Assembly: GCF_013426735.1 (NCBI RefSeq)
Contig: NZ_AP023272.1
Span: 1,470,501 to 1,534,500, forward strand
Reading direction: 5' to 3'
From: Agrobacterium vitis
GTDB taxonomy: Bacteria; Pseudomonadota; Alphaproteobacteria; Rhizobiales; Rhizobiaceae
DNA length: 64,000 nucleotides
The number at the start of each line of letters is the position of its first letter. Position 1 is the stretch's first letter. Below the pieces are notes generated by a model. It was not told the DNA's origin. It saw only the letters and a list, made by a program, of their open reading frames with translations, and ran no database searches. The position numbers and the translations under genes were made by a program. Shown here one piece after another: positions 25,484 through 33,597 of this stretch.

Positions 25484-28400
25484 ATGCAGGCGGCTCGGGC
25501 AACAAAGGGGATACCATTGCCGATAGAAGGCGGATTGCTCACCATAGCGTGCGAGAAAATCGCCAGGCTTGATGTGCCCGCTTTCATCAAGGATAGCGAG
25601 CTTCGTTTCGTTGCCGTCAATCCCGCCTTTGTCGCATTTTTTGGAGCGGATCTCGAAGACCTTCTCGGACGCAGGGCAGGGGAACTGACGGACCGTCCGG
25701 AAGATCTGGCCTGGGAGGATGTCGAGCGCCGGGCGCTTGTGTTTGCGGAAGAACATTTGGCCCTGTGTTTCGATCATAGCGGTCGCCAGCATTGCCGGGT
25801 GCAGATCGAGCGCTTCATCACCGAAGACGAGATGCCCTATGTGTTCGGGGTGTTTCGCGAGCGGCCTGGCCGGATCAAGAGCCGGGGCTGGAAGAAAGAG
25901 CCGCCGCTGTCAGGCGCCCAGATGCCTTCTGCCATGGCTGAAATCTCCAGAGATGCCGCGTCTCAAGTTAGGAGCGCTGGTATTGGAAATGGGGCGCCTG
26001 GTGCCTGCCTGCCAGCCGATTATGCGATGCTTCTCGATCTCATTCCGCTTGGTGTGCTGCTTCTCGATCCGCAGCTCGATATTGTCTATTTCAATACCAG
26101 TTTTTCCAGGATGTTGGGTGAGACAACGGTCGAACTGAAGTTCGGCATGAATTTTCAGGCGGTTCTCGACGTTATCGGACGTGCGGGGCGGGATGGGAGT
26201 GATGAGGATATATCCGGCCAATTGCTTGCCGCGTCGATAGACGAACCAGAGCCATGCCAGATCGCCATGCCGAACGGCCGGGTGATTTCGGCCCGGGGCA
26301 ACCGATTGGAAAACGGTCAGTTTCTGCTGCTTTATACCGATGTTACCGAGGCGCAGACCTATGAGCGCGAAAGCACTCTTTACCGTGCAGCGTTGGAAAA
26401 TGTACCGGAGCCGGTTTTTCTGCGCGATGGCGACCGGCGACTGGTGTTTGCCAATGCCGCTTATGAACAAATGCTGGGTGGCGACCGGACCCGCTTTTAT
26501 GGCTTGCGGGAAGACGAGATGTTTCCTGCCGAAGGCGAGGCCCTGCGCCAGGAGAATATCGAGGTCCTGGAAACTGGATGCGCGACGGAGCGCGAACAGC
26601 TGATCATCATGCCCAATGGCGACACCGTGCCCTTGCTGACCAGCCTGAAGCGGATCGAGACCAAGGATGGCGCGCCTTATATCGTCGGGACTTTGGCGGA
26701 TGTTTCGCTGCTGAAGATCGGCGAACGACAATTGCGCGAAGCCAAGGCGCATGCCGAAAAGCTCTACGACGATATAGAGGCCATCCTGCGCACCATGCCG
26801 GTCGGAGTAATCATCCTCGATGCGGATCAGAGTTTAAGTTTTTCCAACCTCATGGCGCGCAATATGGTGAATTGGCCTGAGGACCAGGCCATGACGGGCA
26901 CAAGTTTCGCGGATTATCTGCGCCATGCCCATGCCAATGGCTGGCCACTCAAGACTGGCGATGACGCCAGCCCCACCCCTGATAGCCCCAATCCTGATAG
27001 CATCGGCCCTGAAAGCCGGATCGCCGCCTATAGTCTTGAATTGCGGACGTTGACGGCGGCGCGGCAAACCGAGGTGACGCTTTCGGATCGCCGGCATATC
27101 GTGGTGACGGCATCGCCGCTGGACGATGGCCAGATCATGCTGACTTTCTCTGACTATACCGAGCAGCGGTTGCGCGAGCGTGAGATAGACGAGGCCCGTG
27201 CCCGGCTGCAGGATGTCGGCAAACTGTTGGAGGAGGCCACCCAACACATGGCCCAGGGGCTCTGTGTCATCCAGACGGACCGTATCCTTTACCGCAACGA
27301 TAAATTGGCGGAAATATTGAACGTGTCGCCGCATCTGGTGCGCACAGGGGCGGATTGGCGCCAGCTTTTCGATTACTGCGCCGAGCGAGGCGATTTCGGC
27401 GACAATCCAACGGCGTTTCTTGACCGGATGCGATCAAGGTTGTCCGTTGACACCTCTGCCAGCGTCGTGGTGCAACGGCGCGATGGCGCCTGGCGCAGTA
27501 TCGAGGCGATTGTCAGCGCCGAGGACCGCTGGCTGTTCGTGATCAGCGATGCCAGCGAGGCAAAGCAGCGTGAGGTGGAACTGACCACGCTTGCGGCGCA
27601 GGCCGAAGCGGCCGACAAAGCCAAATCGCGGTTCCTGGCCAATATGAGCCATGAAATCCGCACGCCGATGAGCGGCGTGCTGGGCATGACGGAATTGCTG
27701 CTGTCTTCCAATCTCGATGCCCGGCAAAAGACCTTTGTCGATGTGATCGTCAAATCCGGGCGCTCGCTGCTGACCATCATCAATGACATCATCGATTTCT
27801 CGAAGATCGATGATGGTAGCCTGTCCTTGCGGTCGGCCCCTTTCGATCCGCTGGCGGCGGTGGAGGATGTGGTGACCTTGATGGCCGGGCGTGCCGCGGA
27901 AAAGGATGTGGACATTCTGGTGCGCGGTCAGGGCGCGCTGACCCATATGCTGGCGGGCGATGCGGGTCGGTTCCGCCAGATTCTCACCAATCTTTTGGGG
28001 GAGGCAATCCGGGCCACCGACAGAGGTCATGTGCTGGTCGATCTCGGTTTGCGCCAGGAAGAGCCGGACCTGGACGTCACGCTCCAAAGCCACGGAGATC
28101 CTATTTCGGAAACGAATGCCGAGGAGAGTGACCGCGCCCGTGCATGGCTGGTCCTGCGGATCGAGGATACCGGCCACGGCATGACGCCGGAGCAATGCCT
28201 GATGGCCTTTACCAAGTTTTCCCAAATGAATGACGGGGCTTTGCATCACCGGGATGGGGCGGGTCTGGGGTTTTCGATCGCCGGTGGGCTTGTTCATCTG
28301 TTCGGCGGGACGATCGGGGTGGAAAGCGCGCCCGGTCGAGGTGCCACCGTGACGGTCAATCTGCCCTTTGCAATGGCGGCTGAAAAACTGCCGAGCCTTG

Positions 28401-29347
28401 CCGGCTTTCAGCTGCGCGGCGCCCGGGTTCTGGGTTTCGAAAGCAATGATATCAGCTGCGGCATTCTCAATGACCAGCTTTGCCGTTGGGGCTTCGATGG
28501 CGTGGCGGTTAACGATCCGGCGCTGGCGCTGGCTGTGCTGGAACAGGCAGAGAGCCAGAGAAGCCCGATTGAGGTGGTTGTGATCGATTGCTGCCGGCGT
28601 AGTGGCGGCGGGCTGGATCTGGTCCGTAAGATCCGAGGTGATCAAAGGTTCGATCCGCTGTCGATCATCCTGTTGGCGGCGGATGCCCCCTTCAATCTCG
28701 ACAGAATGGCCGATGGACTGAATATTCAGGCGCAGCTTACCAAGCCTGTGGGTGAAAACCTGCTGCGCAATGTTGTGATCGACGTGTTGCGCGGCGCGCG
28801 GCGCGGCGCTGTCTCATCACCCAGGGCAGAACCGGAGGCCGAGGCGCCTCTGATCTCGGACGCAGAGCAAGCGGATCTGATGCCGTCGAGCGTGATGCGG
28901 CAAGAGCAGATCGATCTGCTGGTGCTGGATGCTGGTGAAGCGGAGCGTCATTTTTTCCATCAGGCCTTGCAGGTGCTGGGGGTTGGCCATGCCTGCGTGG
29001 AGGGCGAAAGCGAGGCACTTGACCTCTGGCGCCAATGGCAGCCGGGCATGATGCTGATCGATCTCGTTGAAGATCGGGCGCGGGTGCTCGATATGGTCAG
29101 GCAGATCCGCGCCGAGGAAAGCCAGCGGCCACAGGCCGCGCCGACCGTGCTGATCGGTCTTGCGGGCGATCTTTCCACCTATGACAAGGCGGCCTGCCAT
29201 AAAGCCGGTCTTGATGATCTCGTCCTCAAGCCTGTCAGTCCCGATCGTCTGCAGGACTGCATTGCCTATTGGTTAGGGGGCGCCGCAGCGCAGACGCAGC
29301 CACAGACCCTGGCAGAGGACCTCGGTGCGAGGCTGACGGCACTGTAA
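25484..29347 (+). CDS. PAS-domain hybrid sensor histidine kinase/response regulator
   Basis: About 1287 aa from ATG 25484. There are no transmembrane segments, so it is a cytosolic sensor. Several PAS units are recognisable: about 25-125 (LDVPAFIKDSELRFVAVNPA), about 180-290 (MLLDLIPLGVLLLDPQLDIV), about 305-425 (YRAALENVPEPVFLRDGD) and about 440 on (ILRTMPVGVIILDADQ). HisKA carries the H-box FLANMSHEIRTPMSGVLG (H723). In HATPase_c the N-box reads NLLGEAIRAT where NLLGNAIKFT is usual, so the Mg-binding Asn is Glu. The G1 (EDTGHGM) and G2 (GAGLGFSIA) boxes are present. Two atypical receiver domains follow, with acceptor candidates in VVIDCC and MLIDLV and Lys in TKPVG and LKPVS. It stands alone, with MnmD convergent downstream. 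Confidence 0.9.
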   Translation: MQAARATKGIPLPIEGGLLTIACEKIARLDVPAFIKDSELRFVAVNPAFVAFFGADLEDLLGRRAGELTDRPEDLAWEDVERRALVFAEEHLALCFDHSGRQHCRVQIERFITEDEMPYVFGVFRERPGRIKSRGWKKEPPLSGAQMPSAMAEISRDAASQVRSAGIGNGAPGACLPADYAMLLDLIPLGVLLLDPQLDIVYFNTSFSRMLGETTVELKFGMNFQAVLDVIGRAGRDGSDEDISGQLLAASIDEPEPCQIAMPNGRVISARGNRLENGQFLLLYTDVTEAQTYERESTLYRAALENVPEPVFLRDGDRRLVFANAAYEQMLGGDRTRFYGLREDEMFPAEGEALRQENIEVLETGCATEREQLIIMPNGDTVPLLTSLKRIETKDGAPYIVGTLADVSLLKIGERQLREAKAHAEKLYDDIEAILRTMPVGVIILDADQSLSFSNLMARNMVNWPEDQAMTGTSFADYLRHAHANGWPLKTGDDASPTPDSPNPDSIGPESRIAAYSLELRTLTAARQTEVTLSDRRHIVVTASPLDDGQIMLTFSDYTEQRLREREIDEARARLQDVGKLLEEATQHMAQGLCVIQTDRILYRNDKLAEILNVSPHLVRTGADWRQLFDYCAERGDFGDNPTAFLDRMRSRLSVDTSASVVVQRRDGAWRSIEAIVSAEDRWLFVISDASEAKQREVELTTLAAQAEAADKAKSRFLANMSHEIRTPMSGVLGMTELLLSSNLDARQKTFVDVIVKSGRSLLTIINDIIDFSKIDDGSLSLRSAPFDPLAAVEDVVTLMAGRAAEKDVDILVRGQGALTHMLAGDAGRFRQILTNLLGEAIRATDRGHVLVDLGLRQEEPDLDVTLQSHGDPISETNAEESDRARAWLVLRIEDTGHGMTPEQCLMAFTKFSQMNDGALHHRDGAGLGFSIAGGLVHLFGGTIGVESAPGRGATVTVNLPFAMAAEKLPSLAGFQLRGARVLGFESNDISCGILNDQLCRWGFDGVAVNDPALALAVLEQAESQRSPIEVVVIDCCRRSGGGLDLVRKIRGDQRFDPLSIILLAADAPFNLDRMADGLNIQAQLTKPVGENLLRNVVIDVLRGARRGAVSSPRAEPEAEAPLISDAEQADLMPSSVMRQEQIDLLVLDAGEAERHFFHQALQVLGVGHACVEGESEALDLWRQWQPGMMLIDLVEDRARVLDMVRQIRAEESQRPQAAPTVLIGLAGDLSTYDKAACHKAGLDDLVLKPVSPDRLQDCIAYWLGGAAAQTQPQTLAEDLGARLTAL

Positions 29348-29385
29348 CCGTGGGGCCGATCCCGCCGATGACAGCGTATCCGACA

Positions 29386-30129
29386 TCACGACGGCTCCGT
29401 CTTCGTCCCGCATAGCATCTCTCGTTTGCCGGCAAAGCCCGGGCGTCGCTCAACGGTGAAACCTGCGGCGATCAGATTGCGGCGTACGAAACCGGCGGCG
29501 GCATAGGTGGCGAAGCGGCCGCCGGGCGTTGTCAGCTGGTAGAGCCGGGTCATCAGCTCCAGCGACCACATGGCGCTGTTGCGGGATGGGGCAAAACCAT
29601 CGAGATACCAGGCGTCGAATGGTTCGGCCCAGGCTTGCAGAGAGGCCAGCGCATCGCCGCAAACCACGATCAGCCGGGTCTGGGCGTCGAGATCGAGCTG
29701 GACTTGACCTTGCGGATCATCCGGCCAGAGTGCCAGCAAGCCTTGCCGCTCTGCATCGATTTGCGGCCAGCGCGACAGGGCGCGGTCGATATCGGCGCGC
29801 GCCATCGGATAAAGCTCAAAGGATATGAAGGTCATATGCCCGCTGGGAGGGCGCGTTGCCTGCCATTGACGCCAGGTTTCCATGGCGTTCAGCCCGGTGC
29901 CGAAACCCAGTTCGCCGATGCGGAAAGAAGATGCGTCGATCCAGCGCTGCGGCAATTCATTGCCTGCAAGGAAAACATGGCCGCATTCCAGGCGTCCATC
30001 GGTCTGGCAGTAAAAATGGTCGCCAAAGGCGGTGGAATAGGGCATATCGCCGTCCTGCCAGCTCAGCGGCTGGGTATCCGCCGTTTCGGCGTCAGGCATC
30101 GGATCGGGATTGGAAGTGGAGTGGGTCAT
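29386..30129 (-). CDS. mnmD: tRNA 5-methylaminomethyl-2-thiouridine methyltransferase MnmD
   Basis: A 247-aa SAM-dependent methyltransferase equivalent to the N-terminal half of bifunctional MnmC. It converts nm5s2U to mnm5s2U at tRNA wobble position 34. The family blocks are SWQDGDMPYSTAFGDHFY, the SAM motif GELGFGTGLNAMETWRQW, and DAWYLDGFAPSRNSAMWS, and it ends with RRNLIAAGFTVERRPGFAGK and KREML. It is the stand-alone type (about 230-250 aa). Its ATG at 30129 shares two bases with the ATG of the divergent FAD oxidoreductase, which resembles the other MnmC half. Confidence 0.92.
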   Translation of the reverse strand: MTHSTSNPDPMPDAETADTQPLSWQDGDMPYSTAFGDHFYCQTDGRLECGHVFLAGNELPQRWIDASSFRIGELGFGTGLNAMETWRQWQATRPPSGHMTFISFELYPMARADIDRALSRWPQIDAERQGLLALWPDDPQGQVQLDLDAQTRLIVVCGDALASLQAWAEPFDAWYLDGFAPSRNSAMWSLELMTRLYQLTTPGGRFATYAAAGFVRRNLIAAGFTVERRPGFAGKREMLCGTKTEPS

Positions 30130-31381
30130 GAAGACAGGCGATAGGACGGCTTCGGTCTCCGGTCAACTCTTGTCCCCAAAAGGCGCGTCCCATAGCCTCG
30201 CGGCAGATCTGCTGGTGGTCGGCGGCGGCATCATGGGCCTGTGGGCGGCGCGCTTTGCAACTCTGGCTGGGCTGAATGTGGTTCTGGTGGATGGCGGTCG
30301 GGTGGCGGGTGGCGCCAGTGGCGGGCTGCTGGGCGCACTCATGCCCTATATGCCGGACAAATGGGATCGCAAGAAACAGTTTCAATTCGATGCGCTGCTG
30401 GCGCTGGAAACGGAAGCAGCGTTGCTTGAGGCGGAGACCGGCATTGGCGTAGGGTATCGCCGGTCTGGGCGGCTGATGCCCTTGCCCAAACCGCATTTGC
30501 GGGTGATTGCCAAGCGGCATGAAAAAGACGCCGAAACCGCCTGGAAAACCGGTGACCGGCAATTTGCCTGGAAGGTTATCGATCACTCCCCCGCTGGCGA
30601 TGGCTGGCCGGATATGGCTGTCACGCAAGCGGGTCTGGTGCATGATACGCTGGCGGCGCGGGTGTCGCCGCGTGGTTTGACGGCGGCGCTGAAGGCGGGC
30701 CTTGTCGCATCACCGCACTGCCGGATCATTGAGGGGGTGGCAGTCAGGGCCATCGATCCGGTCCAGCAATGGGCAGACTTGGCGGATGCAAACCGGATTG
30801 CCTTCGGCCATGTGATCGTTTCAGCCGGTGTGGGGAGTTTTCCACTGCTGGACGGGTTTAGCCCGACCGGAGTGCTGCCGCTTGGCATGGCGGTCAAAGG
30901 GCAGGCGGCATTGCTGAAGGCCGATGTCGATCCTGCGCTGCCGCTGGTCTATCTGGACGGCATTTATGCGGTGCCGCATGAAGGTGGGCATGTGGCGATT
31001 GGCAGCACCAGCGAAAACCGCTGGGATGCGCCCCTGACCACCGACGACCAGCTTGAAACCCTGATTGCCAAGGCCCGCCGACTGGTGCCGATGCTGGGCG
31101 ACGCCGCGGTGGTGGAGCGCTGGGCCGGGTTGCGGCCCAAGTCGATAGACCGCGATCCCATGGTGGGGCCACATCCCGATCATCCCAGGTTGATTGCGCT
31201 GACCGGCGGCTTCAAGATCAGCTTCGGGCTGGCGCATAGCCTGGCGCAGCAGGCATTACGGCCGATTTTTGGTGGAGAGCTTGATATGCCTGATGGTTTT
31301 ACGCTTGCCCATCATCTGCAGATCGCCTCCCGTATTGCTGATAAAGCCGTGGAACCGCCGTTGGAAAACCCGGTCGGTTGA
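30128..31381 (+). CDS. FAD-dependent oxidoreductase, MnmC C-terminal-domain-like
   Basis: About 417 aa from ATG 30128. It is a DAO-family flavoprotein: LLVVGGGIMGLWAARFA is the FAD-binding motif, then LVDGGRVAGGASGGLLGALMPYMPD, and the C-terminal ALTGGFKISFGLAHSLA closes the FAD site. The GALMPYMPD block and the close link to MnmD make it the likely equivalent of MnmC(o), which oxidatively removes carboxymethyl from cmnm5s2U34 to give nm5s2U34. A general amino-acid oxidase role cannot be excluded. The two genes are divergent, not fused as in enterobacteria. Confidence 0.82.
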   Translation: MKTGDRTASVSGQLLSPKGASHSLAADLLVVGGGIMGLWAARFATLAGLNVVLVDGGRVAGGASGGLLGALMPYMPDKWDRKKQFQFDALLALETEAALLEAETGIGVGYRRSGRLMPLPKPHLRVIAKRHEKDAETAWKTGDRQFAWKVIDHSPAGDGWPDMAVTQAGLVHDTLAARVSPRGLTAALKAGLVASPHCRIIEGVAVRAIDPVQQWADLADANRIAFGHVIVSAGVGSFPLLDGFSPTGVLPLGMAVKGQAALLKADVDPALPLVYLDGIYAVPHEGGHVAIGSTSENRWDAPLTTDDQLETLIAKARRLVPMLGDAAVVERWAGLRPKSIDRDPMVGPHPDHPRLIALTGGFKISFGLAHSLAQQALRPIFGGELDMPDGFTLAHHLQIASRIADKAVEPPLENPVG

Positions 31382-31512
31382 TAAACCGGTCTTGATATTG
31401 CTTTTAAAAATATTTCAAGCGTCGAGCCTTGCGTAATCCGAGGTCGCTTCTCATCACCCTCCTGTGATCTCGCGTAAAAAGTGAACCTGATGCTCGGTCA
31501 CTTTCGTCATAG

Positions 31513-31585
31513 TGTCATGCAAATCCCCTATCTGACTGCGCATGCGGGCTGTCGGTCATGGTCGATTCGATTGTTTTGCATGACA
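31513..31585. promoter_or_regulatory. Spaced 11-bp inverted repeat upstream of DUF1045
   Basis: TGTCATGCAAA (31513-31523) and TTTGCATGACA (31575-31585) are perfect inverted copies about 51 bases apart, inside the 400-bp gene-free stretch between 31382 and 31782. They could be paired regulator sites or the stem of a long hairpin. The rest of the stretch has no ORF. Confidence 0.5.
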
Positions 31586-31782
31586 GCGCCATGCGTTTGG
31601 CAGAATGCAGGCAAGGCGTTGTATCGATTTGAATGCGTTGCATAAATCTACAAATCCATCGGGTTTAAGGATGCGTGTGACAGGATCAGTTTGGTCGAGC
31701 ATGCCGTAATGCAGTCATTATAAGATTTGCAGCGTTCCTGGCGCGTCTTTGCAGACGCTCGTCGCTGCCGGAGGTCACCCGC

Positions 31783-32490
31783 ATGCGATATTCAATTTGC
31801 TATACACCCTCTGCGCGTGACCCGCTGTCGCTTGCAGCCGCCAGCTGGCTGGGACGCAATGTCTATTCCGATGAGCCGGTCGAACATCCGGGGCTGGCAG
31901 GGCTTGGCCTGCACGAGATTGCCTTTCATACGGCCTTGCCGCGTCGAAATGGGTTCCATGGCTGCCTGAAAGCGCCGTTTGCCCTACATTCTGAGGTCAG
32001 CGAAGCCCAGTTGCTGCGTGAACTGATGCATTTCGCCGGCATTGTCGAACCTTTCACGCTGCCGGGACTGGAAGTAGCGAAGCTCGGTGATTTCTGCGGT
32101 CTGACTTTGACACATCCGTCCAACCAGCTGGACCGGGTGGCCGCGCTGGTGGTACAGAATTTCGACCGGTTCCGCGCGCCACTCAGCGATGCCGAAATTG
32201 AACGCATGGCGCCCGAACGGCTCAGCGCGCCGCAATTTGCCAATCTTTACCGCTGGGGCGATCCGCATGTGCTGGACGAATACCGTTTCTACATGCCCTT
32301 GACCGGGCCTTTGCCGCTCAGCCACCGCGATCGCCTGCATCAGGCGGCGGCTCACTATTTTGCGCCGCTGCTGCAAAACCCTGTCGTGTTTGCCAATCTG
32401 GCGCTGTTTATCGAGCGTGAGCCGGGTGCGCCACTGGTGGTGCATTCACTGCATCCGATGGGGCGGGTCTCGGCGCGCAAGATCGCCTGA
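31783..32490 (+). CDS. DUF1045 protein (2H phosphoesterase-like, degenerate motifs)
   Basis: A 235-aa DUF1045 family protein, beginning MRYSICYTPSARDPLSLAAA. This family belongs to the 2H phosphoesterase superfamily and usually accompanies phosphonate genes. Typical members carry YGFHATLKAPF and RFHMTLTG, the two HxT motifs. Here they read NGFHGCLKAPF and RFYMPLTGP: the first keeps H but has C for T, and the second lacks both H and T. Catalysis by the normal 2H mechanism is therefore unlikely. It sits 82 bp ahead of puuE and may be cotranscribed. No phosphonate gene is in the window. Confidence 0.85.
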   Translation: MRYSICYTPSARDPLSLAAASWLGRNVYSDEPVEHPGLAGLGLHEIAFHTALPRRNGFHGCLKAPFALHSEVSEAQLLRELMHFAGIVEPFTLPGLEVAKLGDFCGLTLTHPSNQLDRVAALVVQNFDRFRAPLSDAEIERMAPERLSAPQFANLYRWGDPHVLDEYRFYMPLTGPLPLSHRDRLHQAAAHYFAPLLQNPVVFANLALFIEREPGAPLVVHSLHPMGRVSARKIA

Positions 32491-32571
32491 TCTCACGATG
32501 CTGCATGCCCTCTCGACAAAAAGGGCAGGGTTGCTTACCGTTTCTTGTCACAAGACGAGAAGGTAGCAGCT

Positions 32572-33492
32572 ATGAAGACTGAAACTTACCCCCGCGATCT
32601 CATCGGCTATGGTCGCCGTACCCCCGATCCACGCTGGCCGGGAGAGGCGCGTGTGGCGGTGCAGTTCGTCATCAATTATGAGGAAGGTGGGGAGAGTTGC
32701 ATTCTCGACGGCGACCCGGCCTCCGAAAATCTGCTGTCGGAAATTGTCGGTGCGGCGGCATGGCCCGGCCAGCGCAACCTGAACATGGAATCCATCTATG
32801 AATATGGGTCGCGTGCTGGCTTCTGGCGTCTGCTCCGGATGTTTACGGCCCTCAATATACCGGTGACGGTGTATGGCGTTACGCTGGCCATGGCCCGCAA
32901 CCCGGACGCGGTGGCGGCGATGAAGGAGGCGGGGTGGGAAATCGCCAGCCACGGCTATCGCTGGCTGGAATATAAGGATTTCCCTGAGGAGATTGAACGC
33001 CAGCACATTCTGGAAGCGGTGCGCCTGCATACCGAGGTGGCGGGGGAGCGCCCCTATGGCATGTATCAGGGCAAGCCTTCCGACAACACGCTGCGGCTGG
33101 TGATGGAGGAGGGCGGTTTTCTCTATTCCTCCGACAATTATTCCGATGACCTGCCTTTCTGGGTGCCGGATCTGAATGGCAAACCGTTTCTGATCATTCC
33201 CTATACGCTGGAAACCAATGATATGCGGTTTGCCACGCCGCAGGGCTTCAATTCCGGCGACCAGTTTTTCACCTATCTGAAGGATGCCTTCGACACGCTC
33301 TATCAGGAAGGCGCGGAGGGCGCGCCGAAAATGATGTCCGTCGGTCTGCATTGCCGGCTGGTTGGCCGTCCGGGCCGGGCGGCGGCGCTGAAGCGTTTTC
33401 TGGATTACGTGCTGTCCCATGACAAGGTCTGGACGCCGACCCGCCTTGATATTGCCAAGCACTGGCACGCCCATCACAAGCCTGAATGGTAG
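32572..33492 (+). CDS. puuE: Allantoinase PuuE
   Basis: About 306 aa from ATG 32572 with GAGAAGG upstream; the frame extends to 32545 but that codon has no ribosome site. It is a metal-independent allantoinase of the polysaccharide-deacetylase fold, hydrolysing allantoin to allantoate. Family blocks include YPRDLIGYGRRTPDPRWP, FVINYEEGGESCILDGD, EYGSRAGFWRLLRMF, WEIASHGYRWLEYKDF, DNYSDDLPFWV and a C-terminal HCRLVGRPGRAAALKRF. Its length (about 300-316) is standard. Pathway partners uraD (38.3 kb), uraH and allA (46 kb), and puuD (57-58 kb) lie in other blocks of the window. Confidence 0.94.
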   Translation: MKTETYPRDLIGYGRRTPDPRWPGEARVAVQFVINYEEGGESCILDGDPASENLLSEIVGAAAWPGQRNLNMESIYEYGSRAGFWRLLRMFTALNIPVTVYGVTLAMARNPDAVAAMKEAGWEIASHGYRWLEYKDFPEEIERQHILEAVRLHTEVAGERPYGMYQGKPSDNTLRLVMEEGGFLYSSDNYSDDLPFWVPDLNGKPFLIIPYTLETNDMRFATPQGFNSGDQFFTYLKDAFDTLYQEGAEGAPKMMSVGLHCRLVGRPGRAAALKRFLDYVLSHDKVWTPTRLDIAKHWHAHHKPEW

Positions 33493-33597
33493 CAGGGACA
33501 ATAACAGAACAAGTTATGGAAGATGCCCATGCATCCTCGACTTGAATGCCCCGCATGCATCAAAGGCCCAAGATATCCAAAATGAGTCGCGACGGTC

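Noticed and set aside
27434-28645. 403-codon minus-strand frame inside the hybrid kinase
   Set aside because: It is antisense to the HisKA-HATPase region and has no similarity.
32424-32436. GGGTGCGCCA, the same as the tRNA-Arg acceptor end
   Set aside because: It lies inside the DUF1045 coding sequence without the T-arm part; it is coincidental and not a second attachment site.
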